A DNA stretch of 64,000 nt from Adiantum capillus-veneris (GCA_014529385.2 CM043971.1:97866485-97930484), one strand, 5' to 3'. Shown: positions 1 through 10,197, counted from the first letter of the stretch. Made by a program: numbers and translations. Notes: a model not told the origin generated them from the letters alone.

Positions 1-283
1 ATAAAAGTCGTTTAAAAATAATAAGTGAAAAATGTCAAAAATAGGGAAAATAGGTCTATGCACTGTAAAAATGCTCCTGACGGGTTCTGATGGAAATCTA
101 ATGGTCATGTTGTGTGCAACCAGAGGATATGCATCTAATCTAAGTGCTTGGACATGCGCGATCTGCGAACAGACTCATAGAGGTGCCAAATCACTTCCTA
201 TTCTAGACTGACTTGATTGAACTGAACCCTTGTCATGCTGTAGCTTGTCCACGGACACATAGGGTTGGATGTATCACGTGACA
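1..283 (-). repeat. 3' LTR of element A (partial, runs off the left edge)
   Basis: This is the outer end of the long terminal repeat of a minus-strand LTR element. It aligns throughout with 11060-11342 and more loosely with 57550-57835. By eye it differs from the 11060-11342 copy at roughly 22 of 283 positions (about 8 percent), so element A is old. The terminus is the palindrome ending CACGTGACA at 283, directly followed by a polypurine tract on the minus strand. The rest of this LTR lies outside the window. Confidence 0.85.
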
Positions 284-295
284 TCCCCTCCTTTT
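284..295 (-). promoter_or_regulatory. Polypurine tract of element A
   Basis: On the minus strand this reads AAAAGGAGGGGA immediately before the LTR start TGTCACGTGA. This is the expected position and composition for the plus-strand DNA primer of an LTR retrotransposon. The same purine run recurs inside the tandem repeat near 464-475. Confidence 0.75.
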
Positions 296-566
296 CAAAG
301 TGAGATACTGGTACCGAACTGTATGGTGTCGAGGGAGATCACCAACAAGGTCTGGAATCCTGGGAAGGACTCTTCGTCGGCCCACTCCTTTTCAAAGTGA
401 GGTACTGGTACTAAACTGTATGGCGTCGAGGGAGATCACCAACAAGGTCTGGAATCCTGGGACATCCCCTCCTTTTCAAAGTGAGGTACTGGTACCGAAC
501 TGTATGGCGTCGAGGGAGATCACCAACAAGGTCTGGAATCCTGGGAAGGACTCTTCGCCGGCCCAC
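284..566 (-). repeat. Tandem repeat of about 75-105 bp next to the polypurine tract of A
   Basis: Three imperfect copies begin near 287, 388 and 470. Each contains CCTTTTCAAAGTGAG followed by a shared stretch with GAGGGAGATCACCAACAAGG. Two copies also carry the GGAAGGACTCTTCG block. On the minus strand the repeat encodes the tail of the chromodomain-like segment followed by stops, so it looks like slippage-type amplification of the last coding bases of A together with its polypurine tract. Confidence 0.8.
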
Positions 567-737
567 TCTGATGCGTGGGTCGTGCGATACTTGAACTTCA
601 TAAAGGTCTGCAACGCTTGCTTCTTTGGGCCGCGCCGAAAGCGACACAAAGTCCTCTGTGGCTCCTTCAATGCTTCAACTTCGTCTATAGTCATGCGTCT
701 ACCTTCTTCAAGAATCTCCGAGGCTGAAAATTCTTAA
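545..737 (-). pseudogene. Chromodomain-like C-terminus of element A
   Basis: The minus-strand frame contains EILEEGRR, then TFMKFKYRTTHASEW and EESFPGF. This resembles the second half of a chromodomain, where a [V/L]KWKG-type strand is followed by a tryptophan-containing ATWE-type segment and a short helix. Chromodomains close the pol polyprotein of chromoviruses and guide integration to heterochromatin. Here the segment sits where a pol C-terminus should be, yet no reverse transcriptase or integrase lies between it and the protease. I infer it is the stump left by deletion of most of pol. The match is by eye only and could be chance. Confidence 0.4.
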
Positions 738-1618
738 AACCACTCGCAACACAAAAACATGAACATACCCATTCCATGTAAAGTGATTGGAAAAAGACTA
801 TCCTTTCGAACAAACTGTACATGCAATGCAGATGAACAAAGTGACGGAGTGCCAAACCGTTTATTAAACACACGCAAACAATGGGATCGAATCTTGACTT
901 TTTGATTTAAATCAATCAACTATGGCAAATCACAATGGAAATGCCTATGCTTGATGCTCAATCTTTCTTGTGCTCTTTCTACGACTGTGTCGTGCCAAGG
1001 AAGAGACATGGAATGTGACTTCCCTGAATGCAAACATTTCATCTTTTCATGAATCATCCGCATACATCCGTGCTCAGCGTACAATATGTCATGCTTATGA
1101 AAAGGCATCACATAAGGACGGTGACTAAAATACAGGAAACGATCACGAATGAAACACTCAAACAATGCGTGTTGACTAATCAGTCGAACACATAATACTT
1201 CCTAAGAGGGTTCCTTGGACCTCGACTCGAGAGTCAAGCTCGGTTCTGCGTGATCGAACGAATCTGCAATGAGGTTAGCTTCACTAGGAAAAGTGGCAAC
1301 TAAACCATCATCCTTGTGAACAATCACATTATCTTCCTACAAATCATCATGCTTGTGAGAAATCACATCTTGATCATGCAAATCATCATGCTTATCATTA
1401 TCATGCAAATCATGGAATTACTGTGTGTCGTGCTTTGGAGAAGACGAGACTGAGAGAGTCTCCTCCTGAATCCTTTCAATCTTCGGCTGTACATTAGAAA
1501 TGAGAGATGAAGAATGAACAACTTGCTCTCCACAAATGACAAGGGGAGAGTCACTTTTGGCATTGAAAATGAACGTATTTTCCGCCCAATCAATGAGAGC
1601 GTTATGTTCACGAAACCA
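738..1618 (-). other. Internal region of element A without recognisable pol
   Basis: Directly after the protease, around 1530-1618, the minus frame keeps a segment FREHNALIDWAENTF that matches the usual sequence downstream of a Ty3/gypsy protease. Beyond that (about 740-1530) I find no reverse transcriptase, RNase H or integrase motif in any frame. The open frame at 920-1165 shows nothing I recognise. The segment is therefore either non-coding spacer of a non-autonomous element or decayed sequence. Confidence 0.55.
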
Positions 1619-1921
1619 TCAAATGCCCAAAAGCATATCACATCGTGAAAGAGGGGAGACTACAAATTTCCTGCGGAAGGACACTTGTTGAACATCAAGG
1701 CACTCTTGCATGATGAGAGAGTTCATACCGGGAGAGAAGCCTGACACCTCGAAAGGAGATGTCTTGCGAACCTCCAAGTGGGCTCTTTCGACAAGAGAGT
1801 CACTAATCAAATCATGCATACTGCTTGGGTCAAACAATATGACAAAACGCTGACCATTCACATGACCATAACACTTAATGAGAGACCCATCAATGGGAGG
1901 ATCATGAGAGACTTGGGTCAT
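1619..1921 (-). pseudogene. Retropepsin-like protease of element A (inactive)
   Basis: The frame encodes a gag-pol aspartic protease fold. It has a first strand with VNGQRFVILFDPSSMHDLIS, where other plant gypsy proteases have a D-S-G-S/A active-site loop, and it ends in DMLLGI, the usual D-x-L-L-G motif. The catalytic Asp is kept, but the following residues read P-S-S, so the essential Gly is gone. A TGA follows the DMLLGI motif before the conserved WF residues. The protease is normally fused behind gag and matures the particle proteins. It lies downstream of the gag fragment at 2053-2725 on the same strand. Confidence 0.7.
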
Positions 1922-1989
1922 ACTCGTGTTCTCATTTATTGCATTGACAGAGGAAGTGGATTCTGTGGATTCTTTAGATTCATTAGATT

Positions 1990-2725
1990 CAAGCTTAGGA
2001 CATGTTCTTTTTTATGTGACCCTGGATGTGACAATGCAAACAACGACCTCCCTTAGAATAAGTTCTTTGCTCTTCCGACGTGATGTATGTATCCTCCTAA
2101 AATTCCTTGTTGTGCCTTTTCATATGGAGTGAGCTTAGGTTTAGCAATTGTGTTAGCCGTACCCTTAGGTTCATTTGGAGAGTTCTTTTCTGAGAGACTA
2201 TTGAAAGATTGGTTAGAAGAGTTACCGTTCTTACCATTCTTACCGTTCCTACCGTTCCGAGGGTTCTGCGAAGTCTGAGAGGTACTTGTGGAAGTCTTGT
2301 TTTCCTTAGGCTTTCCCTTGTTGTGCTTCATCTCCTGTGCGAGAGCAATCGCTACCGCCTTGTTGAGATCGATTGGGTCGAGGACTTTGACATCAAACTT
2401 GATATAGTTGTCCAACCCGAAAATAAAAGCCTCTTTGCGCTCATCATCCGATTTGCGTAATTGAGTGCCGAGCTACAAAACACGATTAGAGAAAAACATA
2501 ACTAGTATACCATTTTGCTTGAGATTGCGCCAATCGTCTTTCAACCGTGCTAGGTACTTTCAATTGTGCTAGGTACTGTGGGGCCATAAACCGCGCCTTG
2601 AGCTTGTCTTGGAAGTCTGTCCAATTGAAGGAAAGGGGAACGCCATCCTCTGTTTCCTCTAGGTGCGCGGCCAACTGTACCTCTTGCCATGCGTGGTACC
2701 AATTGATGGCATCACCGGCAAGGTA
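1990..2725 (-). pseudogene. Gag, C-terminal half, of element A
   Basis: This is the continuation of a gag split by insertion of element B. From 2725 downward the minus frame reads AGDAINWYHAWQE, then FNWTDFQDKLKARF, typical of the retrotransposon gag domain. A frameshift leads to a second stretch (2053-2415) rich in Asn, Gly and Lys, with an NGRNGKNGKNGN repeat and an LTPYEKAQQ motif. Around 2000-2040 a degenerate zinc knuckle C-x2-C-x4-H can be read with the last Cys missing. The other half of the gene is at 9240-9955. Gag forms the cytoplasmic particle and binds element RNA. Confidence 0.8.
2721..2725. repeat. Target site duplication of element B (left)
   Basis: AGGTA flanks the B 5' LTR here and follows its 3' LTR at 9235-9239. 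The uninterrupted site is visible in the related element at 55490-55510 (GGCAAGGTACATAG), which confirms the junction. Confidence 0.95.
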
Positions 2726-3284
2726 TGTCACAAAGTGATGACGTGGCGGACAGCAGAAACCCTAATTTCTGCCAGAAATCCTAAAATTCCTGCAAACCCT
2801 AATTTTTGCCAGAAACCCTAAATTCCGAAAATCGTGGAGGCGGATTATTAAAATTTTTTTATTTTTTATTTTTTATTTTTGGAAAATGATGAGCGACGCG
2901 AATTTTGCTTTTGCTTTTTTTTGTAAAAAAAAGAGAAAAGACTCTCTAAGAGAGACAGAGAACTGATGCTTTTGATTTTAAAAGCTTTTGGGGCTCTGCT
3001 TTTGGGCATCCCTTGTAACCTTTAAATTAGTGGTGAGGGCCTCACTTCTCAGAGCATCTGGACGCAGAGTCTGAGAGTGAAACCCTAACCGCTCTCTTGT
3101 ACTTTGATGATTGATTAATACAAAAAGAAATACCGAAAGGGGCGCCAGTCTTTGGGGCCAATATCTCTAGGCACGGAACTCCGCCGGGCCAGTGCAAATC
3201 TATTGTGATCTGTGAATTGTTTTGAAGTGGTTATTTGGTGTTGTCGCAGTTGATTCTTGACTTGGAGTGTCCAAGTTTGTTACA
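2726..3284 (+). repeat. 5' LTR of element B (559 bp)
   Basis: It starts TGTCAC and ends GTTACA, obeying the TG..CA rule, and is repeated at 8666-9234. Near the start are several imperfect copies of a roughly 20 bp unit containing AAACCCTAA, the plant telobox motif. A T-rich tract follows at about 2851-2880. The transcription start and polyadenylation site must lie inside, but I cannot place them reliably. Confidence 0.95.
2755..2825 (+). promoter_or_regulatory. Telobox-like repeat cluster in the U3 part of the B LTR
   Basis: Four imperfect tandem units contain AAACCCTAA, AAATCCTAA, AAACCCTAA and AAACCCTAA, separated by TTTCTGCCAG-like spacers. The same cluster is at 8696-8765 in the 3' LTR. 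AAACCCTAA is the known plant telobox bound by Myb-like and TRB-type proteins. A regulatory role here is inference. Confidence 0.5.
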
Positions 3285-3285
3285 G

Positions 3286-3297
3286 TGGTATCAGAGC
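3286..3297 (+). promoter_or_regulatory. Primer binding site of B, initiator tRNA-Met
   Basis: TGGTATCAGAGC lies one base after the 5' LTR. This is the classic plant primer binding site complementary to the 3' end of initiator methionine tRNA, which primes minus-strand DNA synthesis. Confidence 0.95.
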
Positions 3298-3354
3298 ACG
3301 GCCGATTTCTCTTCTACGGGAAATCCGATCCCCGAATTTTTTTCCGCGGCACCT

Positions 3355-4890
3355 ATGGCTTCAGGCAATGATCAGTCGACTCCCTCTGCATCTGGAGATG
3401 CGGGCTGGGATCACAGCGAAGATTCAGGCAAAGAGTATGGCCCGCCTTGGCCTACTTAGGCGGAGCGGCGAGAGATAGAGCGTCGCCAGTTGATCAGCGA
3501 TGCAACAAAGATGATGCTCAATTTTGCCAAGGACCCGAAGAAGGCAAAATATATGAACCAGACCTCTTTGAAAGAGGTACAGATGGAGTGGCAGAGAACC
3601 ACAACACCACTCAAGAAACCTTCTGCCTCCAAGAAATATACGGAGAAGGAACTGGAGAACGTGGTTGATGCACGGATTGCTCAGCTTTTTGACACGCAAA
3701 AGAAAGCCAAAAAGCACGGCAAAAAGCAGAAGAAAGGCACTGACTTCCCGGGATATTTGGGTCGTCGGTTGACATTTGACAAGGCAAAGAAACGGAAGAA
3801 GCGTGTTCGATTTGAAGGAGTACCCAGTTCTTCTTCTTCTTCTTCTGACAGTTCTTCTAGCTCCTCGGATTCGAGCGAAGAAGACAGAAAAGGTAAAAAG
3901 CGAAGCAAGAAGCAACGCTTTGGAAAGGGCAAGGCAAAGAAGGCTAAATCTCGCCCAGAGACTGACAGTTCTACTGAGGACTCGTCTACAGACAGCTCAG
4001 ATTCCGATGACGGAAAGTTTTATGCGAACAAGAAGAATTTTTACAAAGCCAACTAGTATGACTTTCTCGAAGAAAAAAGCAAGAAAGTCCGAGAGTTTAA
4101 GGAAGGTGGCCACTCGATCAAGTTTGATACTTTTCAGGAGACTCAGATGCTTCGAAGGCTGTGTCTTTGACATCGCTTTCGCAGGAGGACGCTATTCAGA
4201 GCACTCTAAGATTCGGAGAGCTGCCTCTTACTTTAAGGGGAATGCTCGTACTTGGTGGTCCACGCTTTCTATTAAGCAAGACTGTGCCAGTTACATGGCT
4301 GAAATTCAAGAGGCTTTTTATTTCTTCTTGGTTGACTCAAGAGTTTGAGTGAGATATACGAGCTGCTTGGAACCATCTCCGGATGACCAAGAGCGATACA
4401 GTGAATTCTTATTGTAAAAGATTCTGGAGCTCTTTTCTACCCGCCTCTTCATTCAAGAAGATCTCATTCAGAGAACAGATTGAGCGGTTTACCTTGGGTC
4501 TACCTACAAAGATCCGAGATCACTGCTTGGAACAGAAGTAAGCTTCTATTCAGGAGTTGATGAGTCATGCGAAGCGGGGCTTTGCCATTCACTCTGGCAG
4601 TCTGACCTACCCCACAGATGAGGCCATGACACAACGAGCCGAACAGACTTCTGGGAATGAAAGTAGAATGAAAAAGAGCAACCCACAGAAAAAAAAAAAG
4701 GATGCACGACCCAAGCTTACTCCTGAGGAGAGAGCTCGCTTCATCAGAGAGGGGAAGTGCTTTGGATGCGGGGAACATGGACATATTTCCGTGAAGTGCC
4801 CTGATACGGCACAGAAAGAACAGCATGATAAAAACGACGACAGGTCTGAGAGTTCGAGAGCAGCTGAGGAATGTGGCAGAAAAGGCAGAT
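3355..4890 (+). pseudogene. Gag of element B (several stops and frameshifts)
   Basis: The first in-frame ATG is at 3355 (MASGNDQSTP). The frame hits a TAG at 3457-3459, reopens through 3490-4053 and then meets another TAG at 4054. The homologous frame in element F (22040-22468) has Gln at this second position, so a CAG to TAG change is likely. The segment has a Lys-rich part, a Ser/Asp/Glu-rich stretch (about 3826-4010) and, in other frames, the conserved gag core with RRAASYFKGNARTWW (about 4215-4260). It ends with a zinc knuckle C-x2-C-x4-H-x4-C (CFGCGEHGHISVKC, 4759-4800). At least two frame changes occur between 4140 and 4560. Confidence 0.88.
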
Positions 4891-4959
4891 AGAAAAGCAG
4901 AACTGGTACCACATGGCGTGGGACCTGCACCGAATCTAATGAATGAAAGTACAAACTTT

Positions 4960-5290
4960 GCCGCTTTCGGGGCAAAGCGAAGGATCAGGAAGCTCTTTTG
5001 AAGGAGCCAAGGCCAACTTCTTTTCACTTGGAATTGGCAGCTCGATTTGGAACTATGCCCGACAGACTGACGCCACAGGCGGAGGTAGTTCGACTGGCAC
5101 CCGGATGGGATGTTGCCATTACACCGAGCATTGGCAAACTTCGTTTGCAATGACAGGGGTGTTCAGGGCACGTGAGTGACGTTCTACTCGGGATCCCTTG
5201 GTACCACAAGAACTACGCCGTGGTTGACTACCGGGCCGAGAAAGCGACTTTGATAAATGAAGGGTTTAGAGATTGTACTTGATGAACTTC
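4960..5290 (+). pseudogene. Protease remnant of element B
   Basis: A frame contains LAARFGTMPDRLTPQAEVV and, after a TAG, DVLLGIPWYHKNYAVVDY. The latter is the diagnostic end of a Ty3/gypsy retropepsin domain (D-V-L-L-G followed by W and H). The N-terminal active-site loop D-S/T-G is not visible, so the domain is truncated or scrambled. It lies between the gag zinc knuckle and RT, as expected. Confidence 0.6.
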
Positions 5291-5398
5291 AGTTTTCTTA
5301 CTCATTCTTTTGGGAGAACTGAACGATGGATAAAGGTTGAATATGTTTTGACCTGAAGAAAAGAATGCCAAGATTTTTTTTCTCCACGCTCATGCCGA

Positions 5399-7177
5399 TT
5401 GCTTTTGAGAGGGCCTGAAGATCATACCATTGATCTGATATCTGGAAGCACGCCACCGAATCGGCCACCCTACCGTGTGAGCCGAGCACAGAATGAAGAG
5501 ATTATGAACCAAGTGAAAGACCTCTTGGAAAAGGGTCTTGTCCAGCCTAGTACTTCACCGTATTGCTCTCCAGTATTGTTGGTTTTGAAGAAAGACGGAT
5601 CTTGGAGAATGTGCATCGATTATAGAGCTCTCAACAAAATCACCATCAAGAACAGATTTCCGATTCCTAGGATCGATGATATACTCGACAGGTTACAGGG
5701 ATCTTCATGCTTTAGCAGGATTGACTTGAAGAGTGGATATCATCAGATCAGAATAGCACCGGGAGACGTCTACAAGACAGCTTTTTGGACGACTTTTGGG
5801 TTATTTGAGTTTTTGGTGATGCCTTTTGGCTTAACCAATGCTCCTGCGACATTTAACCGGATGATGGATAGGATTTTTCGAGAGTACAGGCTATTTGTTG
5901 GCACTTTCTTTGACGACATCATTGTTTTCTCCAAGAATGAGGCAGAACACAGAGATCATCTGCTTCAAGTCTTTCAGGCATTACGAGATCACAAGTTAGT
6001 GATTAATGCAAAGAAAAGTGAATTTTTCCTACCAGAGATACACTTTTTGGGACACATTGTGTCAGCAGCAGGAGTGCAAATGGATCCGGCCAAGATAGAG
6101 ACTATCCGTGATTGGCCCGACTTGAGGAATGTCCATGAAGTTAGAAGCTTCTTAGGACTATGTTCGTACTACAGGCGGTTCATACGAAAGTTTGCAGAGG
6201 TTGCTTCCCCTTTGCATATCTTGACACAGAAAGGAGTACCTTTTTCGTGGGGACCCACAGAGGTGACTGCCTTTCAGACATTGAAAGAGAAATTGACTAC
6301 GGGACCTATTTTGACTTTGCCAGACTTGCAGAAGTCATTCGAAGTATATTGTGATGCTTGTGGTCGTAGTCTGGGTGCGGTCTTGATGCAAGAAGGCCAT
6401 GTCATAGCTTACGAGAGCCGTTTGTTCTCTAGGCCGGAGATGACAGCACAGATTTATGAGAAAGAGCTTTTGGCGGTTATCCATGCTCTTACTCAGTGGC
6501 GGCATTACCTACTCGGAGCGGATTTCATTGTCTTTACAGACCATCAGAGTTTGCGCTACTTCTTGTCACAGAAGCAGCTTTCGGAAAAGCAGATGCGGTG
6601 GGCGAACATCTTGTCACAGTTTCACTTCCAGATTGTCCATGTGCAGGGACAGAAGAATGTGGTGGCAGATGCTTTGTCTCGGAAACCGTTGGTTCTGGCT
6701 ATTTCCGCGATACATCATAGGAGCTTCGAGGATATGGTCGATCAGTATGCCACAGATACAGATTTTGCAGATATTTTCACACGGATACGGGATGGGGAGA
6801 CAGTAGCTGGATACTCCCTTCGGGAAGGCTACTTGATGAAAAAGACTATGTTGTGCGTTACACAGCCGTTGAGGGAAAAGGTTATGACTGATTGCCACTG
6901 TCCACCTTTTACGGGTCACCGCGGCATTGCTACCACCATGAAAGGGGTAGAGAGAGATTTCTTTTGGCGGAGACTGAAGAAGGATGTGGAAGAGTTTGTG
7001 CGCAGTTGCTTGGTATGCCAGAAGGTCAAGTTTGACAGGCATAAGGCACAGGGATTGTTACAGCCTTTACCCATACCCACCCGCCCCTGGGAAAATATTG
7101 AAATGGATTTCATTTTTTTTTATCTCCCGAGAATACAGAATGATCACGATGATTTTCCGATTACATGGCACGCCTGA
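5399..7177 (+). pseudogene. Reverse transcriptase, RNase H and start of integrase of B
   Basis: This 592-codon frame carries the RT fingers and palm: KKDGSWRMCIDYRALN at about residues 65-79, Asp109 in motif A, MPFGLTNAPATF, and the catalytic FFDD at 170-173 (usually Y-x-D-D). RNase H follows with Asp319, Glu356, Asp381 and Asp424. The integrase zinc domain has His500 and His507 with Cys537 and Cys540. The frame enters the integrase core at Asp570 and stops soon after because core sequence is missing. RT copies the RNA to DNA, RNase H removes the RNA and integrase inserts the product in the nucleus. The ATG is only the first Met of the open stretch, since the natural product is a polyprotein. 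Confidence 0.93.
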
Positions 7178-7670
7178 GACGATTGTCTCCGACAGAGACC
7201 CCAGATTTATGAGTTTGTTTTGGAAGGCAATTTGGGAGAACATTGGCACGCGGTTGCAGTTCTCGTCATCGTTCCATTTGCAGACTGACGGGCAATCTGA
7301 GATTGCCAATTCAATGATTTTAGATTTATTGAAGTCTTCTATCTCGCATCAGAAGACTCAATGGGAAAAGAACTTACCTTTGGTGGAATTTGCCTATAGT
7401 AACACGATACACTCTTCGACGGGGAAGATGCCATGTGAGATTGTTGAAACTGCTGCGAAGGTTCCATCCTTCCTGAGCACGAAAGATTAGAAATTTGAAG
7501 CGGATGAATATTCGTGAGATTTGGATACGGCTTTTTGCCAAGGTTCGCGAGACTTTGCAGGAGTCTCAAGAACGACAGAAAAAGGCAGCGGATCGCCATC
7601 GTCGCGACTGGAAACTGAAGGAGGATGATTGGGTGCTCTTACTTTTGAGAAGGCACGCCTAAGAAAGAAA
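7138..7670 (+). pseudogene. Integrase core of B, second part
   Basis: In another frame the core resumes with FRLHGTPETIVSDRDPRF (second catalytic Asp) and the QTDGQSE motif (catalytic Glu). It then shifts frame at about 7490 into a basic helix region with QESQERQKKAADRHRRDW. Comparison with the usual spacing between the first and second catalytic Asp indicates that a few dozen residues have been deleted at about 7145-7155, together with the frame change. This deletion alone would abolish integration. Confidence 0.85.
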
Positions 7671-7718
7671 AAGGGAAAGGAGAGGCTTTTTCCAAAGCTT
7701 AGTATGTGATACTACTGA

Positions 7719-8060
7719 CCTTTCCAGATTACTGACAAGATAAATGATGTCTCCTTCCAATTGGAACTGCCAGATACTTGGAGGATTCATAATGCATTGC
7801 ATGTGAGTCTCTTGAACCCTGTTAAGGGTGATGTGCCTGATGATGGGGAGCCTGATGAGCAACCCGAAGTGGAAGAAAACGAGGAGATCCTTGTTCCTGA
7901 ACAGATTTTGGCACATAATGATACGAAGAAAGGTAAAGTCCGAAGGCGGTTCTTGGTTAAGTTCAAGAACTTTCCTGCATTTGATGCGAAGTGGATGGAG
8001 GAGGAGGACCTAGCAGATACTCCTTGGATTGTGAAACTTTACCTCGATGTTTTGGTTTAG
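7719..8060 (+). pseudogene. Integrase C-terminus and chromodomain of B
   Basis: The frame opens just after a TGA (7716-7718) that replaces the Gly of the GPF motif in YY-G-PFQI. It continues with the integrase tail (LELPDTWRIHNALHVSLLNP). An acidic linker follows, then a chromodomain with PEQILAHNDTKKGKVRRRFL, VKFKNFP and KWMEEEDL. Chromodomains of chromoviruses bind methylated histone H3 or otherwise steer insertion to heterochromatin. This domain places B in the chromovirus clade of Ty3/gypsy. The stretch from 7761 has its own ATG, but this is almost certainly internal. Confidence 0.9.
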
Positions 8061-8652
8061 CATAGTCTACTCCAAACGGAACCCAGAACTCAGCTTGGCC
8101 GAAGATCTGGTGCAGTGGGATGCACAAGAGGGGAGTTACTCCGCTCCCTTGTCAACAGATGCCTTGATTTTGATACTAAAGTCACTGATGTCTCTTTGAG
8201 CTTCAGGGATACTGAGAGCTGACAGTATTCTGCTGGATGACTTTATGAAATGGAATTCCTGATTATGATATTGATTTGTTCTTGACTTCTTGTGAGTGCA
8301 GGAACTGATAGACGAAATGACTGCAGCATTTTGGTCTACTTGATCTCGAATAAACATGGTTGCAATAGGGGTTAGTCAATCGGACATCGATGAGGTCCCG
8401 ATTGGACCTAGATGTGATTGCTAGCTACATTGCCGATAAATCATGGTCTAAGATCCGAATGAATGTTGAATGTCATGTGATGTCCTGTGATGTCTGGTGA
8501 TGTCCTGTGATGTCGTGTGATGTGACTGTCGATTTTGTACATGTGCTAGATGTGTATTCCTAGTACGTAGGTACTAACAGTCAGTGTCTGCTAAGACGGT
8601 TTATGGCTTTTGTCGGTTTTGCAGGCGTAATCGCGGTCGATTACAATGCTTT
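8061..8652 (+). other. 3' untranslated tail of B with a short tandem repeat
   Basis: About 590 bp lie between the chromodomain stop and the polypurine tract. Around 8470-8530 an 11 bp unit (TGATGTCCTG and variants) is repeated about five times. No coding signal is seen. Confidence 0.7.
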
Positions 8653-8665
8653 CAAGAGGGGGGTA
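8653..8665 (+). promoter_or_regulatory. Polypurine tract of B
   Basis: CAAGAGGGGGGTA immediately precedes the 3' LTR start TGTCAC, the normal site for plus-strand priming. Confidence 0.85.
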
Positions 8666-8791
8666 TGTCACAAAGTGATGACGTGGCGGACAACAAAAAC
8701 CCTAATTTCTGCCAGAAATCCTAAAATTCCTGCAAACCCTAATTTTTGCCAGAAACCCTAAATTCCGAAAATCGCGGAGGCGGATTATTAA

Positions 8792-8830
<39 letters not shown>

Positions 8831-9234
8831 GGAAAATGATGAGCGACGCGAATTTTGCTTTTGCTTTTTTTTGTAAAAAAAAGAGAAAAGACTCTCTAAG
8901 AGAGAGAGAGAACTGATGCTTTTGATTTTAAAAGCTTTTGGGGCTCTGCTTTTGGGCATCCCTTGTAACCTTTAAATTAGTGGTGAGGGCCTCACTTCTC
9001 AGAGCATCTGGACGCAGAGTCTGAGAGTGAAACCCTAACCGCTCTCTTGTACTTTGATGATTGATTAATACAAAAAGAAATACCGAAAGGGGCGCCAGTC
9101 TTTGGGGCCAATATCTCTAGGCACGGAACTCCGCCGGGCCAGTGCAAATCTATTGTGATCTGTGAATTGTTTTGAAGTGGTTATTTGGTGTTGTCGCAGT
9201 TGATTCTTGACTTGGAGTGTCCAAGTTTGTTACA
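8666..9234 (+). repeat. 3' LTR of element B (569 bp)
   Basis: It is nearly identical to 2726-3284. By eye I count four substitutions, two of them in CAGCAG to CAACAA. In addition, a run of TA dinucleotides at about 8793-8821 stands where the 5' LTR has T-rich sequence. Confidence 0.95.
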
Positions 9235-9239
9235 AGGTA
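9235..9239. repeat. Target site duplication of element B (right)
   Basis: AGGTA repeats the five bases at 2721-2725, and element A sequence (CATAGCTGCC) resumes at once. Confidence 0.95.
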
Positions 9240-9955
9240 CATAGCTGCCGTCAAAACCTTGCTATTTTCTGTCTTCTTAGTTGTCGCAAAATAAGCATTA
9301 AATTGATGCAACCAAGACCTAATAATCGTAGCATCCATCTTACCATCATACTTACTGAACTGGATCTTCTCTGTGACTGGGTTGTTGAAGTCCGGATCTC
9401 GGCTTGCGCCACTTGATGAACTACCAACATCTTTGGCTGGCTCGGTCTTCGAGGCGATGTCAGACCAACTCTTGCATGCGTCGTTCACTCTACCTGTCTT
9501 TCTTCGGCCACCAAGCGCGCTTGATCACGCTCACGCTCCAAGGCAATGCGAGTCGCTTCTTGTTGTGCCATCATGTCCATCATCGACTTGACCAAAGCCT
9601 CCATAGGATTTGGTACAACCCGTGGCATAGATGGGGAAGGAGGAGGGTCAGAAAAACCTCCTTGGTGGTGAGATTCTTCTTCGCTACTGTCATGCCCATC
9701 ACCTCCATGCGAAGTATCCATTCTGCTTCGGTAATGACCATACACTGTGATCTTTTGGTTCTTAAGTTCACGAGGAACTTGGGTTCTTGTGGGTCTTGGA
9801 TTCTTGAGGGTCTTGAGGTTCTTGGGGGTCTTGAGGTTCTTGTTTCGCTTGCAATCTGTGTCAGAGAAGGATCTTCTCTTCACCCGAGTTCTGCTCTTTT
9901 CCGTGGGCGCATCCCTTGGCGGCCTTGCGCTCACACCAAGGTTGCTTTTTCCCAC
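9240..9955 (-). pseudogene. Gag, N-terminal half, of element A
   Basis: The minus frame starts MGKSNLGVSARPP at 9955. It passes through a Lys/Thr/Pro repeat made by iterated TTCTTGAGG-type units and an acidic His/Ser segment, then an Arg/Glu-rich helix that ends at a stop. A second frame (9240-9488) carries DPDFNNPV and FSKYDGKMDATIIRSWL, the start of the conserved gag domain, and reads into the B insertion point. One frameshift separates the two. The closely related A' copy has the same order at 55416-56428 with a longer Arg/Glu-rich coiled-coil-like segment. Confidence 0.8.
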
Positions 9956-10184
9956 CTCACGTCGATTGGCCGGCCACTAAGTGCACGGTCTGTTCTCAAT
10001 GAGTGAAAAGAGCACAAGGGGAGGCTGGACAAGCCCTTCTTTCTTGGGATTCCTGTCACTCTTCAAAAACACGATTAGGAATCGACACGCCCAAGAAATC
10101 TTGGGTTACGTGCGATCTCGACAAGCAAAAAAAATTCTATGGTTCTTGTGGTTCTTTCCTTGAGTGATACAGAGCACTGCCAAA

Positions 10185-10196
10185 GCTCTGATACCA
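10185..10196 (-). promoter_or_regulatory. Primer binding site of A, initiator tRNA-Met
   Basis: On the minus strand this reads TGGTATCAGAGC, one base after the LTR end (TTACA). It is complementary to the 3' end of initiator tRNA-Met and fixes both the orientation and the inner LTR border. Confidence 0.92.
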
Positions 10197-10197
10197 A

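Larger units (their letters stand above)
2726..9234 (+). mobile_element. Element B: complete young Ty3/gypsy chromovirus
   Basis: This is a full LTR retrotransposon: 5' LTR 2726-3284, tRNA-Met primer site, gag, protease remnant, RT, RNase H, integrase, chromodomain, untranslated tail, polypurine tract and 3' LTR 8666-9234. It is flanked by AGGTA duplications and inserted into gag of element A. The two LTRs differ at only four substitutions by eye, apart from a low-complexity T/TA tract, so the insertion is recent. Even so, gag carries several stops and frameshifts, part of the integrase core is deleted and the GPF motif contains a stop. The copy therefore could not have moved on its own proteins. 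Confidence 0.95.
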
